The notes: generated by a model not told the origin, from the sequence alone. A stretch of DNA of 64,000 nt from Campylobacter sp. 2014D-0216 (GCF_014931215.1 NZ_CP063089.1:496001-560000); one strand, 5' to 3'. Shown: positions 1 to 9,935, numbered from the stretch's first letter. Made by a program: numbers and translations.

Positions 1-1
1 T

Positions 2-292
2 GACTACGGTTTTGAATTTGTTTTTTCAAGACAAGTGGAAGCTTTGGCTAGCGGTAATGATGTTTTAATTGGTATTTCAACGAGTGGAAAGAGCATCAAT
101 GTTATCAAAGCGTTTGAAAAAGCTAAAGGCATTGGAGTTAAGTGTATAGGTTTAAGTGGGAAAGGCGGTGGTTTGATGAATGCATTATGCGATCATAACA
201 TAGTTATCCCAAGCGATGATACTGCAAGAATTCAAGAAATGCATATTTTAATTATACATTGTTTGTGTGATTTGATAGAAGAAGAATACTAA
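2..292 (+). CDS. gmhA: Phosphoheptose isomerase, C-terminal part (cut by window edge)
   Basis: The open frame runs in from the left edge, so only about 96 C-terminal residues are visible. It is a SIS-domain protein with the sugar-phosphate-binding STSGKS motif and the family signature TARIQEMHI near the end. GmhA converts sedoheptulose 7-phosphate to D-glycero-D-manno-heptose 7-phosphate, the first step of ADP-heptose synthesis for the lipooligosaccharide inner core (or, for some Campylobacter paralogs, capsule heptose). The ending is intact and its stop lies in a hairpin shared with convergent pyk. DiaA-like SIS proteins are related, but the TARIQE motif with a histidine-containing tail favours GmhA. 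Confidence 0.88.
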   Translation, partial: DYGFEFVFSRQVEALASGNDVLIGISTSGKSINVIKAFEKAKGIGVKCIGLSGKGGGLMNALCDHNIVIPSDDTARIQEMHILIIHCLCDLIEEEY

Positions 293-315
293 GTTTGGGT
301 TATTTACCCAAACTT
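291..315. terminator. Bidirectional hairpin between convergent gmhA and pyk
   Basis: A perfect 10-bp inverted repeat (AAGTTTGGGT / ACCCAAACTT) with a 5-nt TATTT loop. It spans the gmhA stop (290-292) and the last codons and stop of pyk on the other strand (300-302). A/T-rich DNA follows on both sides. It can serve as a terminator for both convergent genes while encoding the pyk C-terminus. Confidence 0.75.
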
Positions 316-1751
316 AAATAATACTCGATTTGATCTTTTTGTAAAATTCTAATTAAATTCGTACTTCCTGCTACACCTATAGGAAAACCTGCTGTAAGGG
401 TATAAACACCATCTCTTTTCATCAAACCTTTTTCAACTCCAAGTTTTACTGAGTTGCTTAAAAGTTCTGTTAAATTCTCATGTTTTTCTATTAAAATAGC
501 AGGTTGTACACCCCAAACTATACTTAAGAAATTTAAAGTTTTTTTAGAATGTGTAATAGCTATAATGTCCATTTTTGGACGATATCTCGCAGTTTTAATG
601 GCAGAAGCACCACTGCTTGTTATGGTGAAAATTGCATTAGCATTTAAATCAGTTGCTAATTGAGTGCTTGATTTTGCGATGATATCTGTTTCATTAAAGC
701 ATTTGAAATTTTCAAATTTTTCATAAGGATAGTTTTTTTCAGTTTCGATGATAGTTTGAGTCATGATATCTACTGCATTGGCAGGATCAATACCAACAGC
801 ACTTTCTTCGCTAAGCATAACTGCATCGGTGCCATCAAGTACCGCATTTGCCACATCTGAAATTTCAGCTCTAGTTGCTGTTTTAGATTTTGCAAGCGAG
901 AAGAGCATTTGTGTGGCAGTGATGACTGGTTTGTTAGCTTCGTTGGCTTTTTTTATGATGAGTTTTTGTATATTTGGTACTCTATAATAAGGAACCTCTA
1001 TACCCAAATCACCTCTTGCAACCATAATACCATCACTGCAGCTTATAATTTCATCGATATTTTCAACTGCATCGAATTTTTCTATTTTTGCAAAAATAGC
1101 AATTTTAGCATTATTTTCATCAAGAATTTTTTTTACTTCATCAATATCATGGGCATTTTGCACAAAAGAAATAGCTAGAAAATCAACATCATTTTTAATA
1201 CCCCAAGCTAGATCATCTTTGTCTTTTTGTGTGATAATATCGATATTGATTTTTGTGTTAGGAAAATTGATTCCTTTGTTTGAGCTAAGTATTCCGCTAT
1301 TTTCTACTTGGGTTTGGATAAAATCTTTTTCAACTTGTACTACTTTGGTTTTAATAGAGCCATCACAAAGGTAAATGTATTCTCCAACCTTTAACATAGA
1401 GAGAATTTCTGGGTGATTAATGCATACTCTATAATGTTCATTAGAAAATTTTTCACCATCAAATGTATCTTTGTAAAAGTCTAATCGATCGCCGTTTTTT
1501 AATTCAAAAGGTTCTGGAATTTTTAAAGTTCTGATTTTTGGACCACTTATATCTTGTAAAATTCCAATTCTTGCGTTTAATTCAGCTGCGACTTTTCTAA
1601 TAGTGGCTAAATTTTGACTATGATACTCATGGCTACCATGTGAGAAATTTAAACGAAAGACATTTACACCATTAATGATCATTTGTCTAACAGTAGTTTC
1701 ATTTTCGCTTGCTGGTCCAATCGTTGCAACAATTTTTGTCTTTTTTAGCAT
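300..1751 (-). CDS. pyk: Pyruvate kinase
   Basis: Encodes 483 aa, the normal length for type II bacterial pyruvate kinase, which makes pyruvate and ATP from phosphoenolpyruvate and ADP in the cytoplasm. Visible motifs are the N-terminal KIVATIGPAS, RLNFSHGS, the active-site IFAKIEKFDAVEN with its catalytic lysine, MVARGDLGIEV for Mg/PEP binding, and PVITATQML. The C-terminal third is the allosteric domain. Campylobacter lacks a complete Embden-Meyerhof glycolysis, so the enzyme probably works in the lower branch fed by amino and organic acids (family knowledge). It starts 12 bp downstream of the mqo-type gene, so the two are likely cotranscribed. Confidence 0.97.
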   Translation of the reverse strand: MLKKTKIVATIGPASENETTVRQMIINGVNVFRLNFSHGSHEYHSQNLATIRKVAAELNARIGILQDISGPKIRTLKIPEPFELKNGDRLDFYKDTFDGEKFSNEHYRVCINHPEILSMLKVGEYIYLCDGSIKTKVVQVEKDFIQTQVENSGILSSNKGINFPNTKINIDIITQKDKDDLAWGIKNDVDFLAISFVQNAHDIDEVKKILDENNAKIAIFAKIEKFDAVENIDEIISCSDGIMVARGDLGIEVPYYRVPNIQKLIIKKANEANKPVITATQMLFSLAKSKTATRAEISDVANAVLDGTDAVMLSEESAVGIDPANAVDIMTQTIIETEKNYPYEKFENFKCFNETDIIAKSSTQLATDLNANAIFTITSSGASAIKTARYRPKMDIIAITHSKKTLNFLSIVWGVQPAILIEKHENLTELLSNSVKLGVEKGLMKRDGVYTLTAGFPIGVAGSTNLIRILQKDQIEYYLSLGK

Positions 1752-1763
1752 TTTTAATCCTTT

Positions 1764-3110
1764 TTATAGTAGTTCGCTAGCAAATAAATCCTCATTAAAA
1801 TTTGTACCTAGGTATTGACAGATAAGTTTTGCATCTCTATAGCCATTCCCAAGACAACTTGTAGCACCTGGACTTGGAGTCATATTGAAGATTATACCTG
1901 GAATCTCTGTGATACTTGCTTCACCAAGCATTAGCTCGCCTGCTTTTTTATCAAGTACTTGTGGACGAACCCCACCAAATTTTTTAGCATAATAAATATC
2001 ATCAGTTTTCAAACTAGGAACAATTTTTTTGGCATCTTTAACAAAAAGTTTTTTGTTGATATAAGGAATTTCAAATAAATAATTATAAAGAATGTAGTTT
2101 CTAATGGTAGAGTCTTTAAAAAGATTAAAGCAAATTTTAACTACATTCATATCAAGGTTAAGTGTTTTGAAAAATTCAGGTAAAGATTTAAAACCATGAT
2201 ATCTTTCCAACATAGGAATAACTAAAGCGGTAGGGCCAAAGCGCGTATTCATATCTGCAAGTAAGTCAGGATCTCCATGTAAAGCAGCAAAAGGTAGTTT
2301 TGGGTTTTGTACCATATAGACTTTACCATTTAGGATTTTTCTTTTTGTCATATAGAAACTTCCTGCAACAGGAAAGCAAGATTTGTCTAAACCTATACCC
2401 ATTTTATGTGCTAAAAATAAAGAATGCGCACCTGCGTTGACTATGATAGATTTTGCACTATATTCTTTAAAATCTTTTGTTTTGATATAAAAAATATCAT
2501 CTTTTTTTTCTATAAAAACAACTTCTTGATTATAAGCAACATGTGTGTTTTTGCCTTGTTTGTGAGCTTGTTCTATTAAGCTTTGACTCATGAGGCCAAA
2601 GTCAACAGTGGTGTAAATTTCTCCTGCTTCTACACCCATAGCTACAACATTATCTGTTCTATCATTAACACCATCTTCACCTAAAACAACATTAGGTTCT
2701 ATTTGTTTGATTTCGTCTTTGTTGTAAAATTTAATATAAGGATATAGTTCTTTAAATTCTTCGTATCTATTTTTCATGTACTCACATTCTGTATCACCTA
2801 CTGCTAATGCTAATTTTTGATGTGAGTGCATAAATTTGTTTTGAGCATTTTGTAAAAGCCCGTACTTTACAATCATATCAGCTGTTTTTTTGACTTTTTT
2901 TGCTTTTTCTAAAGTATAGTTTGTTTCTATATCGCCACAGTGGATAGTTTGTGAATTGCTTGTACCACAACTGTTTAGGGTCGCAGCGCTATTATATTTT
3001 TCCAATAAAGCAATGTTTTGTATATTTGTATATCTTGCTAGCTCATAAAATGCTGCAGCACCAGAAATCCCACCGCCAATTACCACGGTATCAAAATGTT
3101 TTTGATCCAT
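1764..3110 (-). CDS. mqo: FAD-dependent malate:quinone oxidoreductase family protein
   Basis: 448 aa. A Rossmann FAD-binding motif (GGGISG, residues 12-17) follows a short beta strand near the N-terminus, and the C-terminus has the conserved PSPGATSCLGNG segment of the Mqo family. Mqo oxidises malate to oxaloacetate at the membrane and passes electrons to the quinone pool. The protein is shorter than classical Mqo (about 490-500 aa) but matches the divergent Campylobacter form. A related FAD-dependent hydroxyacid (L-2-hydroxyglutarate-type) dehydrogenase cannot be excluded. An AGGAA box precedes the ATG. It probably heads a transcript that continues into pyk. Confidence 0.8.
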   Translation of the reverse strand: MDQKHFDTVVIGGGISGAAAFYELARYTNIQNIALLEKYNSAATLNSCGTSNSQTIHCGDIETNYTLEKAKKVKKTADMIVKYGLLQNAQNKFMHSHQKLALAVGDTECEYMKNRYEEFKELYPYIKFYNKDEIKQIEPNVVLGEDGVNDRTDNVVAMGVEAGEIYTTVDFGLMSQSLIEQAHKQGKNTHVAYNQEVVFIEKKDDIFYIKTKDFKEYSAKSIIVNAGAHSLFLAHKMGIGLDKSCFPVAGSFYMTKRKILNGKVYMVQNPKLPFAALHGDPDLLADMNTRFGPTALVIPMLERYHGFKSLPEFFKTLNLDMNVVKICFNLFKDSTIRNYILYNYLFEIPYINKKLFVKDAKKIVPSLKTDDIYYAKKFGGVRPQVLDKKAGELMLGEASITEIPGIIFNMTPSPGATSCLGNGYRDAKLICQYLGTNFNEDLFASELL

Positions 3111-3218
3111 TGTTGTTTATTCCTTTTGTGTGTTTGATTTTGCTAATGATATCAAAATATAATTGTTTTGAGTTTAAATAAAGCTTATAATTTGTGGAGT
3201 TATTAAGAGAAATAAATT

Positions 3219-3842
3219 TTATAGTTTAAAATTTTCACAAACGGCTTTTTTCATACCTCTAAAAATTAAAAATTTATCATAAATAGCATAGTCAAAAAAA
3301 TTTGCCAGAAATTGTCCATCGCCACCTGTGAAGTATAGTTTTTTATCATAAGCACTGTCTTTAATGAGTAAATAAATACTTTTGAAAACACCGTAACTTA
3401 ATGCATCAACAGTTCTTTGTGGGAAGGCGTCGAAATTGATTTGGGTGTTAAGTTCGTATTTTAAACGTGATGAAATATTTGCAAAAGATTTTTTATAGTT
3501 TTCAATTCCGGGTAAAATAAAACCACCTAAATGAATGGAGTTAGAAACAATATCTACTGTTATGGCTGATCCTGCATCAACCACTACGCCATCTTCTATG
3601 GTATAGCAAGCTGCTATTCTATCAACACCTAGGTTGTCATAAATTGTATCGAAATTAAAATATGGTGCAAGGTTGACAAATAAAGGATTGCGTTTTAATC
3701 TTTCTTCTAAGTTAGGATTAACATTGATATAAAATACCTTTTGTGTTGGTTCGTATTGTAAAAATTGTTCAATACTCATAGAATGGAATTTTTGTTCATT
3801 TAAAAAACTCGCGGTTGTATTTCCAATATCACACAAAAGCAT
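3219..3842 (-). CDS. coaX: Type III pantothenate kinase
   Basis: 207 aa in the ASKHA fold. The N-terminal phosphate-binding motif is LLCDIGNTTASF, and a central VVDAGSAITVDIV motif carries the catalytic aspartate region, followed by LGGFILPG. The enzyme phosphorylates pantothenate at the first step of coenzyme A synthesis. Epsilonproteobacterial CoaX proteins are typically shorter than the roughly 255-aa Bacillus form, so the length is normal. Its start overlaps the preceding small gene by 14 bp, placing it last in a tightly coupled four-gene minus-strand operon. Confidence 0.9.
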   Translation of the reverse strand: MLLCDIGNTTASFLNEQKFHSMSIEQFLQYEPTQKVFYINVNPNLEERLKRNPLFVNLAPYFNFDTIYDNLGVDRIAACYTIEDGVVVDAGSAITVDIVSNSIHLGGFILPGIENYKKSFANISSRLKYELNTQINFDAFPQRTVDALSYGVFKSIYLLIKDSAYDKKLYFTGGDGQFLANFFDYAIYDKFLIFRGMKKAVCENFKL

Positions 3843-4161
3843 GGGTTTTGATTCCTTGGTTATTTAGATATGCTTTTGCTTTGGAGCAGATTAAGGCTTG
3901 ATGAAAGATAAAAGAATTTTTAAAGTTAAGATCTAGATGGGTACTGATTTGCTTGATAATTCTTTCATATTCTAAGCTATCTTTTGCAAGAATTTTACTT
4001 TTGACAAAAGAAAACAAAACCAAGCAGTATTCTTTTTTTGTGTTTTCCCCGTATAAGCATAGTATTTTTTTCTTTTTGCTAAAGCTAGAAAGATCTATGC
4101 TTTTGGTATTTTTTAAAATTAAGCCGCAACTGATAAGAATATTACTAAGTTCTTGGTTCAT
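3829..4161 (-). CDS. Conserved small cytoplasmic protein, function unknown
   Basis: 110 aa with no signal peptide or membrane segment and no motif that I recognise. It is Lys/Ser-rich, with KKKKIL near residue 30 and mixed alpha/beta character. It sits between the beta-propeller lipoprotein gene (1-bp gap) and coaX (14-bp overlap), so it is almost certainly translated as part of that operon. The tight coupling supports a real gene, but nothing visible identifies a biochemical role. Confidence 0.75.
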   Translation of the reverse strand: MNQELSNILISCGLILKNTKSIDLSSFSKKKKILCLYGENTKKEYCLVLFSFVKSKILAKDSLEYERIIKQISTHLDLNFKNSFIFHQALICSKAKAYLNNQGIKTHAFV

Positions 4162-4162
4162 T

Positions 4163-5161
4163 TTAATTTAACTGTAAAACTTTGTTATTATAGAAAAATT
4201 TGTCATGACTCATAAAGCTTTTTTGATCTACTGCATCGCTTAATTTGTATACAGAATAGTTTTTTAAATCAGTATTTAAGCGGATTAAATATCCTGTTTT
4301 TTCAAAGATATATAAAAAGTCATGATGCAATGTGCTTTTTGAAAATAAAGCAAACTGAAATTTTACCTCATTAATTTTTCTAAGATTATAATCATTTTTG
4401 ATAATTCTTCCATCTTTGGTGAGTATAAAAATTTCTCTATCATTAGCGTTTACTTCTTTGATGTCCTCGTTAAGATATACGGTTCTATTAGTAGGGGTTA
4501 CAACGATGATTTTTTTTGCAGTTGCTGCAATCATTGTGTCGTTTTTAACATGAAGATAAATGATGTTGTTAAAAAACTCTTCACTACTTACCATGATTTC
4601 TTTGCTTACTTTTAAACTGCTTTTGTTTACTATAGCAAGTTTACCATTTAGCATAGGATAGATAATAATGGTATTTAAGAAATAAGGATTAGCATAACGA
4701 CTATCTTGAGCGTAAGCAGTTCCTAAATTTTGTAGCATTTTTATACCAAGATTTTTGTTTGCATAAACCAAGCTATTGCTTGCTAAAACCAAAGCGATAT
4801 CATCACCATCTAAACTTGCACTAACAACACTTTCATTAAATTTATAAAAATATAACTCTTCGCCTTTTAGATTTAAAATTTTAAAATTTCCATTATCATC
4901 TGCTATAAGAATTTCATCTTGATATGCATTTAAGATGTGGTAGTTTTTATCTAATTTAAAGTCAATAATATTTCCTGTTGTGTTTATAAAAGCATTGTTA
5001 TTTAATTGTGCGATATTGTTATTAAAACTTGTAATTTTACCATTGATGTTTTTTGCGCTATTTGGAAGTGGATCTACCTGTGTAGGTTGATAGTATTCTC
5101 TTTTTGTACCACATGCGCTTAAAAAAACGAGTGTTATGATAAACAAATAAATGTGTTTCAT
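4163..5161 (-). CDS. Beta-propeller-like lipoprotein (BamB-like candidate)
   Basis: 332 aa. The N-terminus is a lipoprotein signal with lipobox LSAC (Cys17) followed by GTKREYY. The mature part consists of repeated short strands separated by turns (for example DEILIADDNGNFKILN and NGKLAIVNKSSLKV), as in WD/PQQ-type beta-propellers. It overlaps by 4 bp a gene for a membrane protein with a YfgM-like layout, the same neighbour that E. coli bamB has. That context suggests a periplasmic scaffold in outer-membrane protein assembly. The functional link is inference; sequence similarity to BamB itself is weak by eye. Confidence 0.7.
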   Translation of the reverse strand: MKHIYLFIITLVFLSACGTKREYYQPTQVDPLPNSAKNINGKITSFNNNIAQLNNNAFINTTGNIIDFKLDKNYHILNAYQDEILIADDNGNFKILNLKGEELYFYKFNESVVSASLDGDDIALVLASNSLVYANKNLGIKMLQNLGTAYAQDSRYANPYFLNTIIIYPMLNGKLAIVNKSSLKVSKEIMVSSEEFFNNIIYLHVKNDTMIAATAKKIIVVTPTNRTVYLNEDIKEVNANDREIFILTKDGRIIKNDYNLRKINEVKFQFALFSKSTLHHDFLYIFEKTGYLIRLNTDLKNYSVYKLSDAVDQKSFMSHDKFFYNNKVLQLN

Positions 5162-5703
5162 TTTATTCCTTGATAGTGTTTTAAGCTAGTGATAACTTGC
5201 CATAATGGCGAATTTACTGGTATTTTATTAAATTCAAGATCTGCATTTTTAAAATCATTATTTTTTAAAAATTCAAAGCCTTTTAGTAAGATATTATAGT
5301 CTTTTAAAAAGTCTGATTTTTGATTATTTTGTGCTAAAACAATTTGTTTTAACAAAGGATCAATATCAAAAGCGGTGGTTTGATTGAGATCATGACTGTT
5401 TTGGCTCATTAAAAAAATAGTATAAAGGTTTAAATTTTTTTGTTTTAATTCCTCTAAAAGCTTTTGATCTGATGGGTTTTTTTGCAAACTGCTAAAAATA
5501 AGATTGCTTTCTTTTATATTTTTTTCTTGGTTGATATGATAAATATAACTTCCACCAAAATAAACAATTAGCAAAACAATAAAAGTGATAAAATAGTATT
5601 TGTATTTTCTTATAAAACGTTCTGACTTAATGAAATTTTCCATCATTTGTTCTTGAGAGCTTAATTCTTGTTGAACTGCTTTTAAATTATCTTTTAAAGC
5701 CAT
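5158..5703 (-). CDS. Single-pass membrane protein with periplasmic TPR-like domain (YfgM-like)
   Basis: 181 aa. A charged cytoplasmic N-terminus of about 35 residues is followed by one transmembrane helix (YYFITFIVLLIVYFGGSYIY, about 37-56) and a helical periplasmic region with a TPR-like unit near the end (LLKGFEFLKNNDFKNADLEF). This layout matches the YfgM/TPR_21 family, which assists envelope protein folding at the SecYEG exit in E. coli. It is the first gene of the operon that continues to coaX and has its own -10 box at 5718-5723. Confidence 0.7.
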   Translation of the reverse strand: MALKDNLKAVQQELSSQEQMMENFIKSERFIRKYKYYFITFIVLLIVYFGGSYIYHINQEKNIKESNLIFSSLQKNPSDQKLLEELKQKNLNLYTIFLMSQNSHDLNQTTAFDIDPLLKQIVLAQNNQKSDFLKDYNILLKGFEFLKNNDFKNADLEFNKIPVNSPLWQVITSLKHYQGIK

Positions 5704-5717
5704 ATTTTTCCTTTATG

Positions 5718-5723
5718 ATTATA
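5718..5723 (-). promoter_or_regulatory. -10 box for the YfgM-like/lipoprotein/coaX operon
   Basis: TATAAT on the minus strand about 15 bp upstream of the start codon, with AAAGGAAAAAT as ribosome-binding site. There is no obvious -35, as usual for Campylobacter sigma-70 promoters. Confidence 0.55.
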
Positions 5724-5796
5724 TAGTAAAATACCACCTAGTGTTTAAAGTCTATAATTGTAACATATAAAAATGAAAAAATAAATGATTTTATGT

Positions 5797-5802
5797 TATA
5801 AT
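5797..5802 (+). promoter_or_regulatory. -10 box for the gatC-cvpA-fur-lysS-glyA operon
   Basis: TATAAT in the divergent 152-bp spacer, 53 bp upstream of the gatC start. An AAGG ribosome-binding site lies close to the ATG. No -35 is apparent. Confidence 0.55.
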
Positions 5803-5855
5803 TTTCTATCTAAAAAAGAGTTTTTAGAAGATCATTTTAAAAATTAAGGTAAATC

Positions 5856-6143
5856 ATGCAAATTGATGATAATTTATTAACAAAGCTAGAGAAACTAAGT
5901 GCTTTAAAAATAGCAGATGAAAAAAGACAAGAGCTGGAAGAGCAACTAAGTCAGATTGTTAATTTTGTTGAAAAATTAGACGAACTAGATCTTTCCAATA
6001 TAGAAGCAATGACAAGTACCACCAATGGTGGCACGCCTTTTAGAAGTGATGAAAGTGAAAAATCTGATGTGATTGATTCAGTAAGCAAACATGCTCCAAA
6101 TTCCCAAGATGGATTTTTTGTTGTACCTAAGATAATTGAATAA
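5856..6143 (+). CDS. gatC: Glutamyl/aspartyl-tRNA amidotransferase subunit C
   Basis: 95 aa, the usual GatC length. The N-terminal helix region (LLTKLEKLSALKIADEKRQE) and the LSQIVNFVEKLDELD segment are typical, and the C-terminus reads NSQDGFFVVPKIIE, the conserved FxVPKIIE ending. GatC stabilises the GatCAB complex that amidates misacylated Glu-tRNA(Gln) and Asp-tRNA(Asn). gatA and gatB are not in this window, as is common in Campylobacter. It heads a plus-strand run reaching glyA and beyond. Confidence 0.95.
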   Translation: MQIDDNLLTKLEKLSALKIADEKRQELEEQLSQIVNFVEKLDELDLSNIEAMTSTTNGGTPFRSDESEKSDVIDSVSKHAPNSQDGFFVVPKIIE

Positions 6144-6164
6144 ATATTTGGAGTTTAAGAGAGT

Positions 6165-6725
6165 ATGGAAAATTTTTCATGGTTTGATGTTTTTGTATTG
6201 GGATTAACTGCGGTTTTGGGCTTAAAAGGCTTAGTAAGTGGTTTATTTAAAGAGATTTTTGGTTTATTAGGGATAGTTGGTGGTGTTTTACTTGCTTCAA
6301 GATATGCTAAAGAAGTAGCAGAAATTATCAATAATAATTTTTATTCAATTCAAAATGAAAATCTTGCGATTTTTGCTGGTTTTTTAGTATTACTTGTTTG
6401 TATTTGGATAGTTTGTATGGCTTTGGGAAATATCTTATCGAAAATGTTTAGCATGAGTGGACTTGGATTTATTGATCGTATCGGTGGTTTTTTGTTTGGT
6501 AGTGCTAAGATATTTTTGATTTTTGCTATTTTAGTAGCTTGTGTAAGCAATATAGAATTTTTAAATTCGAGCCTAGAAAAATATACAAATAATAGCCATA
6601 CTTTAGATTTGCTTAGAAAAACCGGTGAATATATTATGAATACGGAATTTACTCAAAATGGTTTGGAAAAAATTGAAGAAAAAATCAAAGATTCTAACTT
6701 AAGTTTAAATTCGGAGAATGGATAA
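6165..6725 (+). CDS. CvpA family membrane protein
   Basis: 186 aa with four hydrophobic segments at about residues 5-27, 30-47, 62-86 and 102-124, matching the CvpA/colicin V production family. The conserved N-terminal pattern [20 protein letters not shown] is present. The C-terminal 50 residues are polar and probably cytoplasmic. Family members support envelope homeostasis, but the molecular role is unresolved. Its stop shares one base with the fur start (TAATG), so the two are translationally coupled. Confidence 0.85.
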   Translation: MENFSWFDVFVLGLTAVLGLKGLVSGLFKEIFGLLGIVGGVLLASRYAKEVAEIINNNFYSIQNENLAIFAGFLVLLVCIWIVCMALGNILSKMFSMSGLGFIDRIGGFLFGSAKIFLIFAILVACVSNIEFLNSSLEKYTNNSHTLDLLRKTGEYIMNTEFTQNGLEKIEEKIKDSNLSLNSENG

Positions 6726-7180
6726 TGCAAATTGAAAATATAGAATATGATGTATTGCTAGAGCGTTTTAAAAAAACACTTAAGGATAATGGCTTAAAGT
6801 ATACTAAACAAAGAGAAGTTCTTTTAAAAACTTTATACAATAGTGATGTGCATTATACCCCTGAAAGCTTATATGTGGAGATAAAACAAAAAAACCCAGA
6901 ATTAAACGTAGGTATTGCTACGGTGTATAGAACATTAAATTTACTAGAAGAATCGGGTATGGCTACTTCGATATCTTTTGGAGCTTCAGGTAAAAAATTT
7001 GAACTTGCCAATAAACCACACCATGATCATTTAATTTGCAAAAGTTGTGGTGAGATAGTGGAATTTGAAAATTCAATTATCGAACAACAACAAATGTTAA
7101 TAGCAAAAGAATATAATTTCAAATTAACAGGGCATTTGATGCAGCTTTATGGTTTGTGTCCGCAGTGTAGTAAAAAGTAG
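6725..7180 (+). CDS. fur: Ferric uptake regulator
   Basis: 151 aa. The N-terminal winged helix (about 1-90) includes [16 protein letters not shown], the Fur recognition-helix region. The metal-binding segment [12 protein letters not shown] and a second CPQC motif near the C-terminus give the two CxxC zinc pairs. Fur represses iron-acquisition genes when bound to Fe2+. An N-terminal extension of about 10 residues is typical of Campylobacter Fur. Transcription likely comes from the upstream gatC promoter because no separate promoter is evident. lysS follows by 10 bp. Confidence 0.96.
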   Translation: MQIENIEYDVLLERFKKTLKDNGLKYTKQREVLLKTLYNSDVHYTPESLYVEIKQKNPELNVGIATVYRTLNLLEESGMATSISFGASGKKFELANKPHHDHLICKSCGEIVEFENSIIEQQQMLIAKEYNFKLTGHLMQLYGLCPQCSKK

Positions 7181-7190
7181 AGGTAGGTCG

Positions 7191-8693
7191 ATGTTTGACA
7201 ATATTTTAGAGCAACAAAAAATTCAAAAAGCACATGAGTTAAAAGAGTTAGGGATAAATCCATATCCGCATTTTTTAAAAAAAGAGATGAATATAAGTGA
7301 GTATAAAAATAAATTTACTTATATTAAGGATATGGAAAATCAAAGAGATGAAAATTCATATGGTATTGTAGCTGGAAGATTAAAACTTCTCAGAATAGCT
7401 GGAAAATCTGTATTTGCCAATATTGAAGATGAGCAAGATAATTTGCAAATTTATTTTAATCAAAATATTTTAGGAGAAGAGTATTTTGGTATTTTAAAAA
7501 AATATCTTGAAGTAGGAGATATTGTTTTAGTTAAAGGTTTTCCTTTTATGACTAAAACTGGAGAATTTAGTCTTCACGTGAAAGAAATTCAAATAGCAAC
7601 AAAAGCTATAGTTCCACTTCCAGAGAAGTATCACGGATTGACAGATATTGAGCAAAGATATAGAAAAAGATATCTTGATATGATTATGAATAGTGAGGTA
7701 AGAAAAGATTTTATTTTGCGTTCTAAAATCGTTTCTTATATAAGAGCTTTTTTTGAATCTAAAGGATTTTTAGAAGTCGAAACTCCGATGATGCATCCTA
7801 TTGCAGGTGGTGCAAATGCTAAACCTTTTGTAACTTATCATAATGCTTTGGGCGTAGAAAGATTTTTAAGAATTGCTCCTGAGCTTTATTTAAAACGTTT
7901 GATTGTAGGTGGTTTTGAAGCAGTTTATGAGATTAATAGATGTTTTAGAAATGAAGGTATGGATTTAACACATAATCCTGAATTTACAACAATAGAATTT
8001 TATTGGGCATATCATAATTATCACGATCTCATGGATTTAACGGAAGAGTTATTTGCTATGCTTTTGGATAAGTTAGGACTAGATAAAAAGCTTGAATTTG
8101 ATGAAAAAATAATCGATTTTTCTAAACCTTTTGAGAGAATTACCTATAAAGATGCTCTAAAAAAATATGGTGGTTTGGATGATGAGTTGATTCATGATAA
8201 GGCTAAAATTTTAGAAAAACTTCAAAGAGATGGTTTTGAAGTAAATGAAAAATTAGAGCTAGGTCATTTGCAAGCTGAGCTTTTTGATCACTATGTAGAA
8301 GATAAATTAATTGATCCTACTTTTGTAGTAGATTTTCCAATATCAATTAGTCCTTTATCAAGAAGAAGTGATAAAGATGCAGAAATTGCAGAGAGATTTG
8401 AGCTTTTTATTGCGGGCAGGGAAATTGCAAATGGCTTTAATGAATTAAACGATCCTCTTGATCAGTATGAGAGATTTTTAAAGCAAATCGAAGCTAAAAA
8501 TGCAGGCGATGAAGAAGCTTGTGAGATGGATGAGGATTTTGTTAACGCATTAGGCTATGCTATGGCACCAACTGCAGGCGAGGGTATAGGGATAGATAGA
8601 CTTATTATGCTTTTGATTAATAAAAAATCAATTCGTGATGTTGTCCTTTTTCCAGCAATGAGACCACTTAAAAACGAAGCAAAAGGAGAGTAA
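7191..8693 (+). CDS. lysS: Lysyl-tRNA synthetase, class II
   Basis: 500 aa. The start is placed at the ATG at 7191, which is preceded by AGAGGTAGG; an earlier in-frame start would lie inside fur and add non-homologous residues. An N-terminal OB-fold anticodon-binding domain (about 55-150) is followed by the class II core: motif 1 ([20 protein letters not shown]), motif 2 ([20 protein letters not shown]) and motif 3 ([13 protein letters not shown]). It charges tRNA-Lys, three copies of which lie at 31.2-31.8 kb. Its stop is immediately followed by the glyA ATG. Confidence 0.98.
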   Translation: MFDNILEQQKIQKAHELKELGINPYPHFLKKEMNISEYKNKFTYIKDMENQRDENSYGIVAGRLKLLRIAGKSVFANIEDEQDNLQIYFNQNILGEEYFGILKKYLEVGDIVLVKGFPFMTKTGEFSLHVKEIQIATKAIVPLPEKYHGLTDIEQRYRKRYLDMIMNSEVRKDFILRSKIVSYIRAFFESKGFLEVETPMMHPIAGGANAKPFVTYHNALGVERFLRIAPELYLKRLIVGGFEAVYEINRCFRNEGMDLTHNPEFTTIEFYWAYHNYHDLMDLTEELFAMLLDKLGLDKKLEFDEKIIDFSKPFERITYKDALKKYGGLDDELIHDKAKILEKLQRDGFEVNEKLELGHLQAELFDHYVEDKLIDPTFVVDFPISISPLSRRSDKDAEIAERFELFIAGREIANGFNELNDPLDQYERFLKQIEAKNAGDEEACEMDEDFVNALGYAMAPTAGEGIGIDRLIMLLINKKSIRDVVLFPAMRPLKNEAKGE

Positions 8694-9935
8694 ATGTTAG
8701 AAAATTTTGATAAAGAAATTTTTGATTTAACCCAAAAAGAATTAACAAGACAATGCGATGGTCTTGAAATGATAGCAAGTGAAAACTTTACCATACCAGA
8801 AGTGATGGAGGTAATGGGAAGTATTCTTACTAATAAATATGCAGAAGGTTATCCTGGTAAAAGATATTATGGTGGATGTGAATTTGTAGATGAAATAGAA
8901 ACAATTGCTATAGAAAGATGTAAAAAACTTTTTAATTGTAATTTTGCTAATGTACAACCAAATTCAGGATCACAAGCTAATCAAGGTGTTTATATGGCAC
9001 TGTTAAATCCAGGCGATAGAATTTTGGGTATGGATCTAAGTCATGGCGGACATTTAACTCATGGTTCAAAGGTAAGTTCTTCAGGTAAAATTTATGAAAG
9101 TCATTTCTATGGAGTGGAGCTTGATGGAAGAATTGATTATGATAAGGTTAGAGAAATAGCAAAAGAAGTTAAGCCAAAGCTAATTGTTTGTGGTGCTAGT
9201 GCTTATCCTAGAATAATTGATTTTGCTAAATTTAGAGAAATTGCAGATGAGGTTGGTGCGTATTTGTTTGCTGATATCGCACATATTGCTGGTTTGGTTG
9301 TTGCGGGTGAGCATCCTAGTCCTTTTCCTCATGCGCATGTTGTAAGTTCAACAACCCATAAAACTCTAAGAGGCCCAAGAGGTGGGATTATAATGTGCAA
9401 TGATGAAGAAATTGCAAAAAAAATCAATTCAGCGATTTTTCCCGGTATTCAAGGTGGACCTTTAATGCATGTAATTGCTGCTAAAGCGGTCGGATTTAAA
9501 TATAACCTAAGTGATGAGTGGAAATTATATGCAAAACAAATCATTAAAAATACAGCAACACTAGCACAAGTATTAATAGACAGAAAATACGATCTAGTTA
9601 GCGGTGGCACAGATAATCACTTAATCTTGTTGAGTTTTTTAAATAAAGAATTTAGTGGTAAAGATGCGGATTTGGCTTTAGAAAGAGCTGGAATTACAGC
9701 AAATAAAAATACTGTACCGGGAGAAACTAGAAGCCCGTTTGTAACAAGTGGATTAAGACTTGGAACCGCGGCTTTAACTGCAAGAGGTTTTAAGGAAGAG
9801 CAAATTAGCATTGTTGCAAATTATATAGCAGATATTTTAGATGATATACAAAATACAAAATTACAAGATGAAATTAAGACTAAATTAAAAGATTTAGCAA
9901 GTAATTTTATTATTTATGAAAGGGCTTTATTTTGA
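8694..9935 (+). CDS. glyA: Serine hydroxymethyltransferase
   Basis: 413 aa, full length. PLP-binding lysine lies in the motif [16 protein letters not shown]; other landmarks are EMIASENFT at the N-terminus, PNSGSQANQ and [13 protein letters not shown]. The enzyme interconverts serine and glycine and supplies 5,10-methylene-tetrahydrofolate. It starts directly after the lysS stop with GGAG just upstream in the lysS end, so the two are coupled. Confidence 0.98.
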   Translation: MLENFDKEIFDLTQKELTRQCDGLEMIASENFTIPEVMEVMGSILTNKYAEGYPGKRYYGGCEFVDEIETIAIERCKKLFNCNFANVQPNSGSQANQGVYMALLNPGDRILGMDLSHGGHLTHGSKVSSSGKIYESHFYGVELDGRIDYDKVREIAKEVKPKLIVCGASAYPRIIDFAKFREIADEVGAYLFADIAHIAGLVVAGEHPSPFPHAHVVSSTTHKTLRGPRGGIIMCNDEEIAKKINSAIFPGIQGGPLMHVIAAKAVGFKYNLSDEWKLYAKQIIKNTATLAQVLIDRKYDLVSGGTDNHLILLSFLNKEFSGKDADLALERAGITANKNTVPGETRSPFVTSGLRLGTAALTARGFKEEQISIVANYIADILDDIQNTKLQDEIKTKLKDLASNFIIYERALF

